From: an uncultured Pelagibacteraceae bacterium
GTDB taxonomy: Bacteria > Pseudomonadota > Alphaproteobacteria > Pelagibacterales > Pelagibacteraceae
NCBI GenBank assembly: GCA_902519625.1
Contig: CABYKS010000003.1
Span: 1 to 50,852, forward strand
DNA: 50,852 bases
Direction: 5' to 3'
The notes under the pieces are model-generated. The model searched no databases. It was given only the letters and a program-made list of their open reading frames with translations, and had not been told where the DNA came from. Every line of letters begins with the position of its first letter. Position 1 is the stretch's first letter. This document shows, one piece after another, positions 1-11,394 of the stretch. The position numbers and the translations under genes were made by a program.

Positions 1-34
1 TATCAACATTATTTATATTATTTAGATTGAGTTT

Positions 35-1810
35 ATGAGTTCATATAAAATTATAGAACACGAATATGATGTAGTTGTCCTTGGAGCTGGAGGTGCAGGT
101 TTGAGAGCTGCAGTTGGACTTAGTGAGGCTGGATTAAAAACTGCTTGTATATCAAAAGTTTTCCCTACCAGAAGTCACACTTCAGCAGCTCAAGGAGGTA
201 TATCGGCTGCTCTTGGGAATATGGGAGAAGATGATTGGAGATGGCACATGTATGATACTGTCAAAGGATCTGATTGGCTGGGCGATCAAGACAGTATAGA
301 ATATTTGTGCAAAGAAGCTCCACGAGCAGTCTTAGAGTTAGAAAGGTATGGAGTTCCATTTAGCCGTACTGAGGATGGAAAAATATATCAAAGGCCTTTT
401 GGTGGAATGACTAAAAATTATGGAAATGAAACTGTTCAAAGAACTTGTGCAGCAGCAGATAGAACTGGTCATGCTATTTTACACACCATGTATGGCCAAG
501 CATTAAAACATAATACAGAATTTTTTATTGAATACTTTGCTTTAGATTTATTAATGAAAGATGAAGAGTGCAAAGGTTTAATAGCTTGGAATTTAAATGA
601 CGGAACTATTCATAGATTTAGATCCCATATAACAATTATAGCAACTGGTGGATATGGAAAAACATACTATTCATCTACATCAGCTCATACTTGCACAGGT
701 GATGGGAATGCTATGGTTTTAAGAGCTGGTTTACCTTTACAAGATATGGAATTTGTACAATTTCATCCTACAGGAATCTATGGACATGGAACTTTAATAT
801 CTGAAGGAGTTCGAGGTGAAGGAGGATACTTATTGAATTCAAAAGGTGAAAGATTTATGGAAAGATATGCTCCAAAAGCTAAAGATCTCGCGTCTAGAGA
901 TGTTGTAAGTAGATCGATAGCGGTTGAAATTAATGAAGGAAGAGGAGTTGGAAAAGAAAAAGATCATGTCCATCTTCATTTAGATCATTTAGATCCAGAA
1001 GTAATTGAGAAGAGACTTCCAGGAATTTCAGAGTCTTCAAAACTATTCGCTGACGTTGATGTTACTAAAGAACCAATACCAGTTGTTCCCACAGTTCATT
1101 ACAATATGGGTGGTATTCCAACAAATTATAAAGCTGAAGTTTTAACTGTAAATGGTTCAGAAAAAATTGTACCTGGCCTTATGGCAATTGGTGAAGCAGC
1201 ATGTGTTTCAGTTCATGGAGCTAACAGACTAGGATCAAATTCATTAATTGATTTAGTAGTTTTTGGAAGAGCTGCTGCAAAAAGGGCGGCAGAACTAGTT
1301 AAACCGGGCACTCCACATGAGAAAATCTCAGATTCAGAAACTGAAAAATGTTTAGATAGATTTGAAAAATTGAGAAATGGAAATGGAACAAATAGAACTG
1401 CTGATCTAAGATTAGCTATGCAAAAAACTATGCAATCAAAGTGTGCGGTTTTTAGAACTGAAAAAACTTTAAAAGAAGGAGTAAATGAAATAAGAAAACC
1501 ATTTGAAGGAATGGACTCAATATCAGTAAAAGATAAATCTTTAATTTTTAATACTGATTTAGTTGAAACTTTAGAATTTGATAACTTAATAAGGCAGGCA
1601 ATAGTTACACTAGATTCTGCATACGAAAGAAAAGAAAGTAGAGGAGCTCATGCAAGAGAAGATCACCCTAAAAGAGATGATAATAACTTTATGAAACACA
1701 CATTATCTTGGTGTAAAGGGAGTGAAACAAAAATTTCTTATAGAGATGTACATAGATCAACGTTAACAAATGATGTACAATATTTTCCACCTCAAGAAAG
1801 AGTTTACTAA
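35..1810 (+). CDS. sdhA: succinate dehydrogenase flavoprotein subunit
   Basis: 591-aa ORF; FAD-binding [20 protein letters not shown] and HPTGIYGHG motifs typical of SdhA; sdhB follows. Confidence 0.97.
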   Translation: MSSYKIIEHEYDVVVLGAGGAGLRAAVGLSEAGLKTACISKVFPTRSHTSAAQGGISAALGNMGEDDWRWHMYDTVKGSDWLGDQDSIEYLCKEAPRAVLELERYGVPFSRTEDGKIYQRPFGGMTKNYGNETVQRTCAAADRTGHAILHTMYGQALKHNTEFFIEYFALDLLMKDEECKGLIAWNLNDGTIHRFRSHITIIATGGYGKTYYSSTSAHTCTGDGNAMVLRAGLPLQDMEFVQFHPTGIYGHGTLISEGVRGEGGYLLNSKGERFMERYAPKAKDLASRDVVSRSIAVEINEGRGVGKEKDHVHLHLDHLDPEVIEKRLPGISESSKLFADVDVTKEPIPVVPTVHYNMGGIPTNYKAEVLTVNGSEKIVPGLMAIGEAACVSVHGANRLGSNSLIDLVVFGRAAAKRAAELVKPGTPHEKISDSETEKCLDRFEKLRNGNGTNRTADLRLAMQKTMQSKCAVFRTEKTLKEGVNEIRKPFEGMDSISVKDKSLIFNTDLVETLEFDNLIRQAIVTLDSAYERKESRGAHAREDHPKRDDNNFMKHTLSWCKGSETKISYRDVHRSTLTNDVQYFPPQERVY

Positions 1811-2583
1811 TGGTACAAATAAACTTACCTAAAAATTCTAAAGTTAAAAAAGGTAAATTTTACAAAGATAAAACAGGTTCAAAAAATATTAGAAAAGTAA
1901 ATATTTACAGATGGGACCCTTCTAGTGGTGAAAATCCTCGAATAGATACATACGAAGTTGATATGGATAATTGTCCATCAAAAGTATTAGATCTTTTAAA
2001 TAAAATTAAAAATGAAATAGACCCATCAATTGCATATAGAAGATCTTGTGCTCATGGTGTTTGTGGTTCTTGTGCAATGAATATGGATGGAAAAAATGGT
2101 TTAGCATGTACAAAACCCCATAAAGAAATTAAAGGTGATATTAATATTTATCCTTTGCCTCATTTAAAAGTTCAAAAAGATTTAATTGGAGATTTAAGTA
2201 CTTTATATAAACAATATGAGTCAGTTGAACCATGGTTGAAGGTTTCAAAAAAAGATGAAGGTAAAGAAAACTTTCAATCTATAGAAGAAAGATCAAAATT
2301 AGATGGCCTTTATGAATGCATAATGTGTGCATGCTGCTCAACTTCATGTCCAAGTTATTGGTGGAATGGAGATAAATATTTAGGTCCAGCAGTTTTATTA
2401 CAAGCATATAGATGGATTATAGACAGTAGAGATGAAGATAGAAAAGAGAGATTAAAGAAAGTTGCTGATGAACTAAAGCTTTATAGATGTCATACTATTA
2501 TGAATTGTACTAATGCATGCCCAAAAGGCTTAAATCCTGCAAAAGCAATAGCGTCTATAAAGAAAATGCTTGCAACAAGTTAA
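1810..2583 (+). CDS. sdhB: succinate dehydrogenase iron-sulfur subunit
   Basis: 257-aa [15 protein letters not shown] 2Fe-2S motif and [17 protein letters not shown] / [17 protein letters not shown] clusters. Confidence 0.97.
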   Translation: MVQINLPKNSKVKKGKFYKDKTGSKNIRKVNIYRWDPSSGENPRIDTYEVDMDNCPSKVLDLLNKIKNEIDPSIAYRRSCAHGVCGSCAMNMDGKNGLACTKPHKEIKGDINIYPLPHLKVQKDLIGDLSTLYKQYESVEPWLKVSKKDEGKENFQSIEERSKLDGLYECIMCACCSTSCPSYWWNGDKYLGPAVLLQAYRWIIDSRDEDRKERLKKVADELKLYRCHTIMNCTNACPKGLNPAKAIASIKKMLATS

Positions 2584-2607
2584 TTACTTAATTAAATAAT
2601 TTTGGCC

Positions 2608-4101
2608 ATGAATTTAATTCAACATTTCGTAAATGGAAAAATAATTCCAGGAAAATCAGATAGAAGAGGAAAAGTATTTAATCCAGCAATTGGCGAACAA
2701 GAGTCAGAAGTAATATTAGGTTTAAAATCAGATTTAGATGAAGCTGTTGATGTAGCAAAAAAAGCTTTTGAGACATGGTCTTTAAAACCACCAATTCAAA
2801 GAGCAAGAATTATGTTTAAATTTAAAGAATTAATAGAAAAAAATTCTGATGAATTAACCAAAATGATAGTTTCTGAACATGGTAAGGTATATGAAGATGC
2901 AAAAGGTTCGTTGATAAGAGGACTCGAGGTAGTAGAGTTTACTTGTGGAATTCCTCAAGTTTTAAAAGGAGAATTTACAGAAAATGTTGGAACAGATATT
3001 GATAGTTGGTCAATTAGACAACCACTTGGTGTTTGTGCAGGCATAACCCCATTTAATTTTCCAGCAATGGTTCCAATGTGGATGTTTCCAATGGCTATTG
3101 CTTGTGGAAATACTTTTGTACTAAAACCATCAGAGAAGGACCCTTCTATTTCAGTTAAATTGGCAGAGTTATTCCAAGAAGCCGGGCTTCCAGATGGAGT
3201 GTTTAATGTAATAAATGGTGACAAGGAAGTTGTTGATGCAATTTTAATTAACAAAGATATTAAAGCTGTAAGCTTTGTAGGATCAACACCAATTGCAAAA
3301 TATATATATGAGAATGCAGCTAAAAATGAAAAGAGAGTTCAAGCGTTGGGAGGAGCAAAAAATCATTGTGTTGTGATGCCTGATTGTGATTTAGATCAGG
3401 CTGTCAATGGATTGATGGGTGCAGCTTATGGATCTGCTGGTGAAAGGTGTATGGCTCAATCAGTGGCAGTGGCAGTTGGAAATATTGGAGATAATTTAGT
3501 TAATGAATTATCAAAAAAAGTTGAAGCATTAAAAGTTGGACCAGGTATGGACAAAAAATCTGAAATGGGACCCTTAGTTACAAAAGAACACTTGGAAAAA
3601 GTTAAGGGTTACGTCGACCTAGGTGTTAAAGAAGGAGCAAAATTAGTAGTTGATGGAAGAAATCTTAAACTACAAGGCTATGAAAACGGTTACTATATAG
3701 GTGGATGTTTATTTGATCATGTTAAAAAAGATATGAGAATTTATAAAGAAGAAATTTTTGGACCTGTACTTTCTGTAGTTAGAGTAAAAGATTTTGATGA
3801 AGCTACTAAGCTAATTAACGATCATGAGTTTGGTAATGGAACAAGTATTTATACTAGAGATGGAGATGTTGGAAGAACTTTTGCAAGCAATATTAAAATT
3901 GGAATGGTTGGTATAAATATACCTATACCTGTGCCAGTGGCATTCCACAGTTTTGGAGGTTGGAAACGATCTTTATTTGGAGATCAACATATGCATGGAG
4001 TAGAAGGTGTGAGATTTTATACAAAACTTAAAACAATAACTTCAAGATGGCCATCTGGATTAAGATCAGATCCTGAATTTGTTATGCCTACAATGAAGTA
4101 A
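2608..4101 (+). CDS. mmsA: CoA-acylating methylmalonate-semialdehyde dehydrogenase
   Basis: Aldehyde dehydrogenase family; catalytic GSAGERCMA and [14 protein letters not shown] motif of MmsA; ATG at 2608 preferred over the TTG at 2602. Confidence 0.92.
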   Translation: MNLIQHFVNGKIIPGKSDRRGKVFNPAIGEQESEVILGLKSDLDEAVDVAKKAFETWSLKPPIQRARIMFKFKELIEKNSDELTKMIVSEHGKVYEDAKGSLIRGLEVVEFTCGIPQVLKGEFTENVGTDIDSWSIRQPLGVCAGITPFNFPAMVPMWMFPMAIACGNTFVLKPSEKDPSISVKLAELFQEAGLPDGVFNVINGDKEVVDAILINKDIKAVSFVGSTPIAKYIYENAAKNEKRVQALGGAKNHCVVMPDCDLDQAVNGLMGAAYGSAGERCMAQSVAVAVGNIGDNLVNELSKKVEALKVGPGMDKKSEMGPLVTKEHLEKVKGYVDLGVKEGAKLVVDGRNLKLQGYENGYYIGGCLFDHVKKDMRIYKEEIFGPVLSVVRVKDFDEATKLINDHEFGNGTSIYTRDGDVGRTFASNIKIGMVGINIPIPVPVAFHSFGGWKRSLFGDQHMHGVEGVRFYTKLKTITSRWPSGLRSDPEFVMPTMK

Positions 4102-4105
4102 GAAT

Positions 4106-5071
4106 ATGTCAAAAAAAATATCATTAATTGGTACTGGACAAATTGGTGGAACACTCGCACACTTAATTGGTTTAAAAGAACTAGCAGATGAAGTTGTAAT
4201 GTTTGATGTTGCAAGCGGTATTGCTAAAGGGAAAGCATTAGATATAGCCCAATCATCATCGGTCGATGGTTTTAATGTTAAATTATCTGGAACAGATAAT
4301 TACGAAGATATTAAAGACTCCAATGTTATTATTATAACCGCAGGAGTTCCAAGAAAACCAGGCATGAGTAGAGATGATTTATTAGAAATAAATTTAAAAA
4401 TTATAAAACAGGTAGCAGAAGGTATAAAAAAAAATGCACCTAATGCATTTGTAATATGTATTACCAATCCATTAGATGTTATGGTGATGGCGTTTCAAAA
4501 ATACTCAGGACTTCCAGCAAATAAAGTCGTTGGTATGGCAGGAATATTGGACAGCTCAAGATTCAAATTGTTTTTGTCACTTGAGCTTAAAATTCCCGTT
4601 AAAGAAATAGAAGCAATGGTTATGGGTGGCCATGGAGATACAATGGTTCCATTACCAAGATTTACAAAAGTTTCAGGTAAACCTTTGTTAGATTTAGTTA
4701 AAGAGGGAAAATTATCATCAGAAAGATTAGAGGAAATCAATCAAAGAACTAGAGACGGTGGTGCTGAAATTGTTAAATATTTAGAAAAAGGTTCAGCATT
4801 TTATGCTCCAGCAGCATCAGGAGTTCAAATGGCCGAAGCATACTTAAAAGATGAAAAAAAATTACTTCCATGTGCTGTACAGCTTAATGGAGAGTATGGT
4901 GTTAAAAATATTTTTGCAGGAGTTCCAGTCATAATTGGAAAGAATGGCGTGGAGAAGATTGAAGAAATAAATTTAGATGAAAAAGAAAAAAGTCAATTTA
5001 TGCATTCAATAGATGCAGTTAAAAAATTATGGGAAGCAGCTTCGACAATAGATAAAGATCTTTCTAAATAA
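4106..5071 (+). CDS. mdh: malate dehydrogenase
   Basis: 321 aa; N-terminal [10 protein letters not shown] nucleotide-binding motif, [22 protein letters not shown]. Confidence 0.96.
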   Translation: MSKKISLIGTGQIGGTLAHLIGLKELADEVVMFDVASGIAKGKALDIAQSSSVDGFNVKLSGTDNYEDIKDSNVIIITAGVPRKPGMSRDDLLEINLKIIKQVAEGIKKNAPNAFVICITNPLDVMVMAFQKYSGLPANKVVGMAGILDSSRFKLFLSLELKIPVKEIEAMVMGGHGDTMVPLPRFTKVSGKPLLDLVKEGKLSSERLEEINQRTRDGGAEIVKYLEKGSAFYAPAASGVQMAEAYLKDEKKLLPCAVQLNGEYGVKNIFAGVPVIIGKNGVEKIEEINLDEKEKSQFMHSIDAVKKLWEAASTIDKDLSK

Positions 5072-5073
5072 CA

Positions 5074-6234
5074 ATGAATATTCACGAGCATCAAGCTAAA
5101 GAAATTTTAAAAAAATATGGTGCAATTGTGCCAGAGGGTGTTTTTTCTCACTCAGTTGAAGAATTATTACAAAAGGCAAAATCATTAAAAACTGAAAAGT
5201 TTGTTTTAAAAGCACAGATTCATGCTGGTGGACGTGGAAAGGCAGGAGGGATAAAAATTGTAAATACAATAGAAGAGTTAAATACAGCAGCTAAAGAAAT
5301 GTTAGGAAAAAAATTGATAACTCATCAGACGGGATCTCAAGGAAGAGAAGTTAAAAGACTATATGTTGAATCATCTTCAGAAATTGAAAAAGAATTTTAT
5401 CTTTCATGTTTAGTTGATAGGGCAAGTTCTAAGATAGCATTTATTTCAAGCGATCAAGGTGGAATGGATATTGAGGATGTTGCAAAAAATAACCCAAAAA
5501 AAATTATAACCACGAAAATTAATTTAGACGACAAAATATCAGATCAAGATTGTAAAAAAATTGTAGAAATATTTAATTTAAGTCTAGATGCAAAAAAGCA
5601 AGCTATAAATTTGATTAAATCAATATACAAAATGTTTATTGATATAGATGCTAATCTTGTTGAAATAAATCCATTGATTTTAACTAAAGAAAATAAAATT
5701 ATTTGTCTGGATGCAAAAATGAGCTTCGATGATAATGCATTATTTAGAAATCCAGAAATTTTAAATTTAAGAGACTTAAATGAGGAAGAAAAGATTGAGA
5801 TAGAAGCAAGTAAACATGGTTTATCTTATATAAAATTAGAAGGTAGCATAGGATGTATGGTTAATGGAGCAGGTTTAGCAATGGCAACAATGGATATAAT
5901 TAAATTACATGGAGAAGAGCCAGCAAATTTTTTAGATGTTGGAGGAGGAGCATCCAAAGAAAAAGTTTCAGCGGCGTTTAAAATAATATTATCTGATAAA
6001 AATGTAAAAGGAATTTTGATAAATATTTTTGGTGGTATAATGAGATGCGATGTTCTTGCACAAGGGGTTGTAGATGCTGCTAAAGAAATTAAAATTGAAG
6101 TTCCTTTAGTTGTGAGATTGGCAGGAACAAAATTTGAAGAAGGAAAAAAAATATTGGATAATTCAGGTTTAGAAATTATATCTGCATCGGATTTGTCTGA
6201 TGCAGCAAAAAAAGTTGTTAATTCGATTAAATAA
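5074..6234 (+). CDS. sucC: succinyl-CoA synthetase beta subunit
   Basis: 386 aa; [17 protein letters not shown] start, [16 protein letters not shown]-grasp motif, [13 protein letters not shown]. Confidence 0.97.
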   Translation: MNIHEHQAKEILKKYGAIVPEGVFSHSVEELLQKAKSLKTEKFVLKAQIHAGGRGKAGGIKIVNTIEELNTAAKEMLGKKLITHQTGSQGREVKRLYVESSSEIEKEFYLSCLVDRASSKIAFISSDQGGMDIEDVAKNNPKKIITTKINLDDKISDQDCKKIVEIFNLSLDAKKQAINLIKSIYKMFIDIDANLVEINPLILTKENKIICLDAKMSFDDNALFRNPEILNLRDLNEEEKIEIEASKHGLSYIKLEGSIGCMVNGAGLAMATMDIIKLHGEEPANFLDVGGGASKEKVSAAFKIILSDKNVKGILINIFGGIMRCDVLAQGVVDAAKEIKIEVPLVVRLAGTKFEEGKKILDNSGLEIISASDLSDAAKKVVNSIK

Positions 6235-6235
6235 A

Positions 6236-7111
6236 ATGTCAATTTTAGTTAATAAAAATACAAAAGTAATTTGCCAGGGTTTTACAGGAAAACATGGTAC
6301 GTTTCACTCTGAACAAGCAATTAAATATGGAACCAATTTAGTTGGAGGCGTAACACCCAAAAAAGGTGGTCAAATGCATCTATCAAAACCAGTTTTTAAC
6401 TCTGTTAAAGAAGCTAAAGAAAAAACTGGTGCAAACGCTTCTATGATTTATGTTCCTGCTAAGTTTGCCGCTTCTGCTATTATAGAGGCTATAGATGCTT
6501 CTATAGAATTAATAGCATGTATTACTGAAGGAATACCAGTTTTAGACATGTTAAAAGTTAAAAAAAAATTAAGCAATTCTAATTCAAGATTAATTGGCCC
6601 AAATTGCCCCGGAATTATTACTCCAGGAGAGTGTAAAATTGGAATAATGCCTGGGAATATTCACAAAAAAGGTTCTGTTGGAATTGTATCGAGATCTGGA
6701 ACCTTAACTTATGAAGCTGTAGCACAAACTACAGATAATGGAATGGGCCAGTCAACTTGTATTGGGATTGGCGGGGATCCTATCAATGGGACAAACTTTA
6801 TAGATTGTTTAGATTTGTTTTTAAATGATGAAGAAACGAAATCTATATTAATAATAGGCGAAATAGGCGGAACAGCGGAGGAGGAAGCAGCAGAATTTTT
6901 TAAAAATCACAAAATAAAAAAACCTATTGTTGGATTTATAGCTGGAATTACAGCTCCACCAGGAAGAAGAATGGGCCATGCGGGAGCTATAATTTCTGGA
7001 GGAAAAGGTGGAGCAGAAGACAAAATAAAAAAAATGGAAGATTGTGGCATAACGATTGCAAAATCACCTGCAGAAATTGGCAAAACACTATTAAATAAAT
7101 TGTCTAATTGA
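6236..7111 (+). CDS. sucD: succinyl-CoA synthetase alpha subunit
   Basis: ATG at 6236 ([28 protein letters not shown]); [18 protein letters not shown] phosphohistidine motif. Confidence 0.97.
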   Translation: MSILVNKNTKVICQGFTGKHGTFHSEQAIKYGTNLVGGVTPKKGGQMHLSKPVFNSVKEAKEKTGANASMIYVPAKFAASAIIEAIDASIELIACITEGIPVLDMLKVKKKLSNSNSRLIGPNCPGIITPGECKIGIMPGNIHKKGSVGIVSRSGTLTYEAVAQTTDNGMGQSTCIGIGGDPINGTNFIDCLDLFLNDEETKSILIIGEIGGTAEEEAAEFFKNHKIKKPIVGFIAGITAPPGRRMGHAGAIISGGKGGAEDKIKKMEDCGITIAKSPAEIGKTLLNKLSN

Positions 7112-7135
7112 AATATACTCTTTAAGTATTATACT
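7108..7135 (+). promoter_or_regulatory. putative sigma70 promoter for sucA
   Basis: TTGAAA - 16 bp - TATACT overlapping the sucD stop; the -10 ends 10 nt before the sucA ATG. Confidence 0.5.
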
Positions 7136-7145
7136 AAATCATTAA

Positions 7146-10058
7146 ATGTCTTCATCAAAAAATTTAGAGTATAAAAAAACGTCTTTTTTATCTAAAAGCA
7201 ATAGTGCTTTTATAGAACAGATGTATCTAAAATTTATCAATAGAGATTCTAATTTACCAGAAAGCTGGAAAAAATATTTTATAGAAATTGGAGAAGAATT
7301 TGAAGTTGTTGCAAAAGAAATAAACGGACCTTCTTGGAATCCAATTAAGAAAAAAGTTAATTTAGACATAATACAAGAAAATTTTGGTAAAGATCAAAAT
7401 AATTTATCTAAAGGTAATATAAAAAGTACAATTAATAAAAAAGAACTTTCTGAAGAGAATAGGAGATCAATTAGAGCAGTATCTCTAGTCAGGTCTTATA
7501 GACAAAGAGGACATTTAATCGCAAATCTTGATCCGTTAGAATTAAGAAAAATTGAATATTTAGATGAATTACATCCAGAAAGTTATGGATTTAATAAATC
7601 AGACTATAATAAAAAAATTTACTTAGATGGAATAGCGAATAGAAATTACTCAACTATAAAAGAAATTTTATCTTTCTTAAGAAAAACTTATTGTGGAAAA
7701 ATTGGCTATGAATACATGCATATTTCAAATCCAACGGAAAGAAAATGGTTCAGAGATAGAGTTGAAAAAGATGAAAATGCTTTACAATTTACAAAAAATG
7801 GTAAGGAAGCTATTTTAAATAAAATCATTCAAGCAGAAGGATTTGAAAAATTTTTAAATACAAAATATGTCGGGACCAAAAGATTTGGTTTAGATGGGGC
7901 GGAAAGCTTAATTCCTGCATTAGAGCAAGTAATAAAAATTGGTGGTCAAAATAAAGTAAAAGAAGTCAAAATTGGAATGTCTCATAGAGGGAGACTGAAT
8001 GTTTTGGCAAATGTTTTACAAAAATCATATAAAAGAATATTTAATGAGTTCGCTGGAGAAATAGACTCTTCCTCAGACGACGACAGTGCTGGTGATGTTA
8101 AATACCATTTAGGAGCATCATCAGATAGAGTATTTGATGGAAATTCAGTCCATGTAAGTCTTACAGATAATCCATCTCATTTGGAAGCTGTAAACCCTGT
8201 AGTTTTGGGGCAAACAAGAGCAAAGCAATTTTTTCATAACGATAAAGAGAGAAAAAAAGTAATTCCTATATTAATTCATGGTGATGCTTCATTTGCTGGT
8301 CAAGGTATTGTTGCCGAGTGCTTTGCGATGTCTGGATTGCCTGGTCATAATACTGGTGGGACGATTCATTTTATAATTAATAATCAAATAGGATTTACAA
8401 CAAGTCCAAGATTTGCCCGTTCATCTCCACATCCTTCTGATGTAGCAAAAATGGTAGACTCGCCAATTATACACGCTAACGGTGATGATCCTGAATCAGT
8501 TGTATATGCAGCTAGAATAGCTGCTGAGTTTAGGCTTAAATTTAATAGAGACGTAGTAGTTGATTTAGTTTGCTATAGAAGATTTGGTCACAACGAAGGA
8601 GACGAACCTTCATTTACTCAACCATTAATGTATAAAAAAATTAAATCCCATCTATCCACAGTAAAAATATATGGAAATAAATTAGTTAATGAAAAAACTA
8701 TTTCATCTGAAGATTTAAATAATCAGATTAAAAAATTTAAAGATCTTCTTGATGATCAATACAAAAATGCAAAAAATTATAAGCCAAAAATTGAGTGGTT
8801 TGAAGGAACATGGTCAAGATATAAGCCAAGAAGAGGACAAGATAAAAGAGGAGATACAGGCTATTCAACTACTAAACTTTTAGAAATTTCAGATAAAATA
8901 CACTCGCTTTCACCTGAGCTAAATATCCATAAGACTATAGTAAAAATTTTTGAAGCTAGAAAAAATTCTATAAATAAAGGTAAAGAAATTGACTGGTCTA
9001 CAGCTGAGGCTCTTGCATTTGGTTCATTATTAGAAGAAGGATATCCAGTAAGACTCGTTGGACAAGATTCTGGAAGAGGAACTTTTAGTCAGAGGCATTC
9101 AGTATTAAGAAATCAAATTGATAATTCAAGATATATCCCATTAAATAATATTTCAGAAAAGCAAAAAAATTTTGAAATAGTTGATAGCTTTTTATCTGAA
9201 TTAGCAGTTTTAGGTTTTGAATATGGTTATAGTTTAGTTGAACCTAACACATTAACTATTTGGGAAGCTCAATTTGGTGATTTTGCAAATGGAGCTCAAG
9301 TTATAATTGACCAATTTATTTCTTCTGGAGAAAGAAAATGGTTAAGAGCATCAGGTTTAGTATTATTATTACCACACGGTTTTGAAGGTCAAGGTCCAGA
9401 ACATTCTTCTGCAAGACTAGAAAGATTTTTGCAGTTATGTTCAAATGACAATATGCAAGTAATGAATTGTACTACTCCTGCAAATTATTTTCATGCTTTA
9501 AGAAGACAAATGCATAGAGATTTTAGAAAGCCATTAATTATTATGACACCAAAATCTTTACTAAGAAATAAATATTGTGTTTCACAAATTGATGATTTTA
9601 GTAAAAAAAATTCTTTTCATAGAGTTTTATGGGACCATTCAATGGATCCAAAAACAAAGGGATTTATTAAATTAAAAAAAAATAATGAAATAAAAAAAGT
9701 AATATTATGTTCAGGAAAAATATATTTTGATCTTTTATCAGCTAGAGAAAAACTAAAAAAAGATGATGTTATTTTATTTAGAATTGAACAACTTTATCCT
9801 TTTCCAGCAAAAAGCTTAGTAAAAGAAATTAAACCATTTGCACAAAATGCCAAATTTTATTGGTGCCAGGAAGAGCCAAAAAATATGGGTGCATGGTTAT
9901 TGGTGAGAGATTATATACAATGGACATTAGATTATATAAAAGCTAAAAATAGACAAATTTCTTATATTGGGAGAAATCCTGATGCAACGCCGGCTACAGG
10001 TTATGCGAAAAGACATTTAGCTGAACAAAAAGAAATAATTGATATAGTTTTTAATTAA
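7146..10058 (+). CDS. sucA: 2-oxoglutarate dehydrogenase E1 component
   Basis: 970 aa; GMSHRGRLNVLANV, IHGDASFAGQGIVAE and HNEGDEP motifs of the E1o family. Confidence 0.97.
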   Translation: MSSSKNLEYKKTSFLSKSNSAFIEQMYLKFINRDSNLPESWKKYFIEIGEEFEVVAKEINGPSWNPIKKKVNLDIIQENFGKDQNNLSKGNIKSTINKKELSEENRRSIRAVSLVRSYRQRGHLIANLDPLELRKIEYLDELHPESYGFNKSDYNKKIYLDGIANRNYSTIKEILSFLRKTYCGKIGYEYMHISNPTERKWFRDRVEKDENALQFTKNGKEAILNKIIQAEGFEKFLNTKYVGTKRFGLDGAESLIPALEQVIKIGGQNKVKEVKIGMSHRGRLNVLANVLQKSYKRIFNEFAGEIDSSSDDDSAGDVKYHLGASSDRVFDGNSVHVSLTDNPSHLEAVNPVVLGQTRAKQFFHNDKERKKVIPILIHGDASFAGQGIVAECFAMSGLPGHNTGGTIHFIINNQIGFTTSPRFARSSPHPSDVAKMVDSPIIHANGDDPESVVYAARIAAEFRLKFNRDVVVDLVCYRRFGHNEGDEPSFTQPLMYKKIKSHLSTVKIYGNKLVNEKTISSEDLNNQIKKFKDLLDDQYKNAKNYKPKIEWFEGTWSRYKPRRGQDKRGDTGYSTTKLLEISDKIHSLSPELNIHKTIVKIFEARKNSINKGKEIDWSTAEALAFGSLLEEGYPVRLVGQDSGRGTFSQRHSVLRNQIDNSRYIPLNNISEKQKNFEIVDSFLSELAVLGFEYGYSLVEPNTLTIWEAQFGDFANGAQVIIDQFISSGERKWLRASGLVLLLPHGFEGQGPEHSSARLERFLQLCSNDNMQVMNCTTPANYFHALRRQMHRDFRKPLIIMTPKSLLRNKYCVSQIDDFSKKNSFHRVLWDHSMDPKTKGFIKLKKNNEIKKVILCSGKIYFDLLSAREKLKKDDVILFRIEQLYPFPAKSLVKEIKPFAQNAKFYWCQEEPKNMGAWLLVRDYIQWTLDYIKAKNRQISYIGRNPDATPATGYAKRHLAEQKEIIDIVFN

Positions 10059-10061
10059 AAA

Positions 10062-11393
10062 ATGACAGAAAAAATTTTAGTACCTGTTTTAGGAGAGAGT
10101 ATTACTGAAGCAACTGTTTCTAAATGGTTGAAAAGTAAAGGTGATAATATTAATGCCGATGAACCAATTGTGGAACTAGAGACAGATAAAGTTAATCTGG
10201 AGGTTCCATCTCCTATTAACGGAACGCTAACTGCAGTTAATTTTAAAGATGGCGACACTGTAGAAGTTGGTGCAGTTTTGGGAGAAATATCAGAAGGAGC
10301 TGGAGATCAAAAACAAGAAGATAATAAAAATGTAGAAAAGCCTAAAAAAAAAACATCAGATAATGTAATTAACTTTGACAAAGAAAAAAAACAAAATCCA
10401 AAAATTTTTGAAAATGGGGAAAATGAAGATAAGGAAGAACCATTAGTTTTAACTGAAGAAAAACCATTAACTTCAAATAATGAAGAACCATTAGTTTTAA
10501 CAAAAGAGATACCTGTTAAACAAAAAATAATTAGTGAAAAAGTATTATCTCCTGCGGTAAGAAAAATTGTAGAAGAAAACAAGATCGATATACAATCAAT
10601 TAAAGGAACAGGTAAGTCTGGTCAAATTTTAAAAGGTGATTTAATTAGTTTAATGGGATCAGCCCCACAGCCATCTGAAAGAAAATTAAAATATGGTGAA
10701 GAGGAAAGAATTAAAATGAGCAGACTAAGACAAACGATAGCAAAAAGATTAAAAGAAGCCCAAGAAAATGCAGCTATGTTAACCACATTTAATGAGGTTG
10801 ATATGAAAAATATTATTGAAATGAGAAAAAATAACCAAGAAGATTTTCAAAAAAGATTTGGTATAAAACTTGGTTTTATGTCTTTTTTTGTTAAAGCTTG
10901 TGTACTTGGATTAAAATCGTTTCCAGCAATCAATGCCGAAATAGAAGGTGAAGAAATTATATATAAAAATTATTATAATATAAGTTTTGCTGTCGGAACT
11001 GAAAAAGGATTAGTAGTTCCAGTAATAAGAAATGCAGATGAACTATCATTTGCTGAAATAGAAAAAAATATAAAAACAATTTCTGAAAAAGCTAGAGAGG
11101 GAAAATTAGCTATTGATGACTTACAAGGTGGAACATTTACTATAAGTAATGGTGGTGTATATGGCTCTATGCTTTCAACTCCAATTCTTAATCCACCACA
11201 ATCAGGAGTTCTTGGAATGCATAATATTGTTGAAAGACCAATTGCCATAGATGGAGAAATTGAAATTAGACCAGTTATGTATTTGGCTTTATCTTATGAC
11301 CATAGAATAATAGATGGAAAAGACTCAGTTTCTTTTTTAAAGTTAATAAAAGAAAATCTTGAGGATCCAGGAAAGTTATTTTTAGACCTTTAA
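10062..11393 (+). CDS. sucB: dihydrolipoamide succinyltransferase (E2o)
   Basis: Lipoyl domain ([12 protein letters not shown]), peripheral subunit-binding domain ([11 protein letters not shown]), catalytic [12 protein letters not shown]. Confidence 0.95.
   Translation: MTEKILVPVLGESITEATVSKWLKSKGDNINADEPIVELETDKVNLEVPSPINGTLTAVNFKDGDTVEVGAVLGEISEGAGDQKQEDNKNVEKPKKKTSDNVINFDKEKKQNPKIFENGENEDKEEPLVLTEEKPLTSNNEEPLVLTKEIPVKQKIISEKVLSPAVRKIVEENKIDIQSIKGTGKSGQILKGDLISLMGSAPQPSERKLKYGEEERIKMSRLRQTIAKRLKEAQENAAMLTTFNEVDMKNIIEMRKNNQEDFQKRFGIKLGFMSFFVKACVLGLKSFPAINAEIEGEEIIYKNYYNISFAVGTEKGLVVPVIRNADELSFAEIEKNIKTISEKAREGKLAIDDLQGGTFTISNGGVYGSMLSTPILNPPQSGVLGMHNIVERPIAIDGEIEIRPVMYLALSYDHRIIDGKDSVSFLKLIKENLEDPGKLFLDL
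10434..10501 (+). repeat. 20-bp direct repeat in the SucB linker
   Basis: gaagaaccattagttttaac at 10434-10453 and again at 10482-10501; period 48 bp (16 codons). Confidence 0.85.
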
Positions 11394-11394
11394 A

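Noticed and set aside
1-34. Possible C-terminus of sdhD upstream of sdhA
   Set aside because: Expected from typical sdhCDAB order, but 30 nt are too few to choose a frame or support a call.
2955-3254. Antisense ORF (99 aa) inside mmsA
   Set aside because: Lies opposite a strongly supported CDS with no recognisable family; typical shadow ORF.
5826-6242. 138-aa antisense ORF across sucC/sucD
   Set aside because: Opposite conserved sucC; composition reflects complement of the coding strand.
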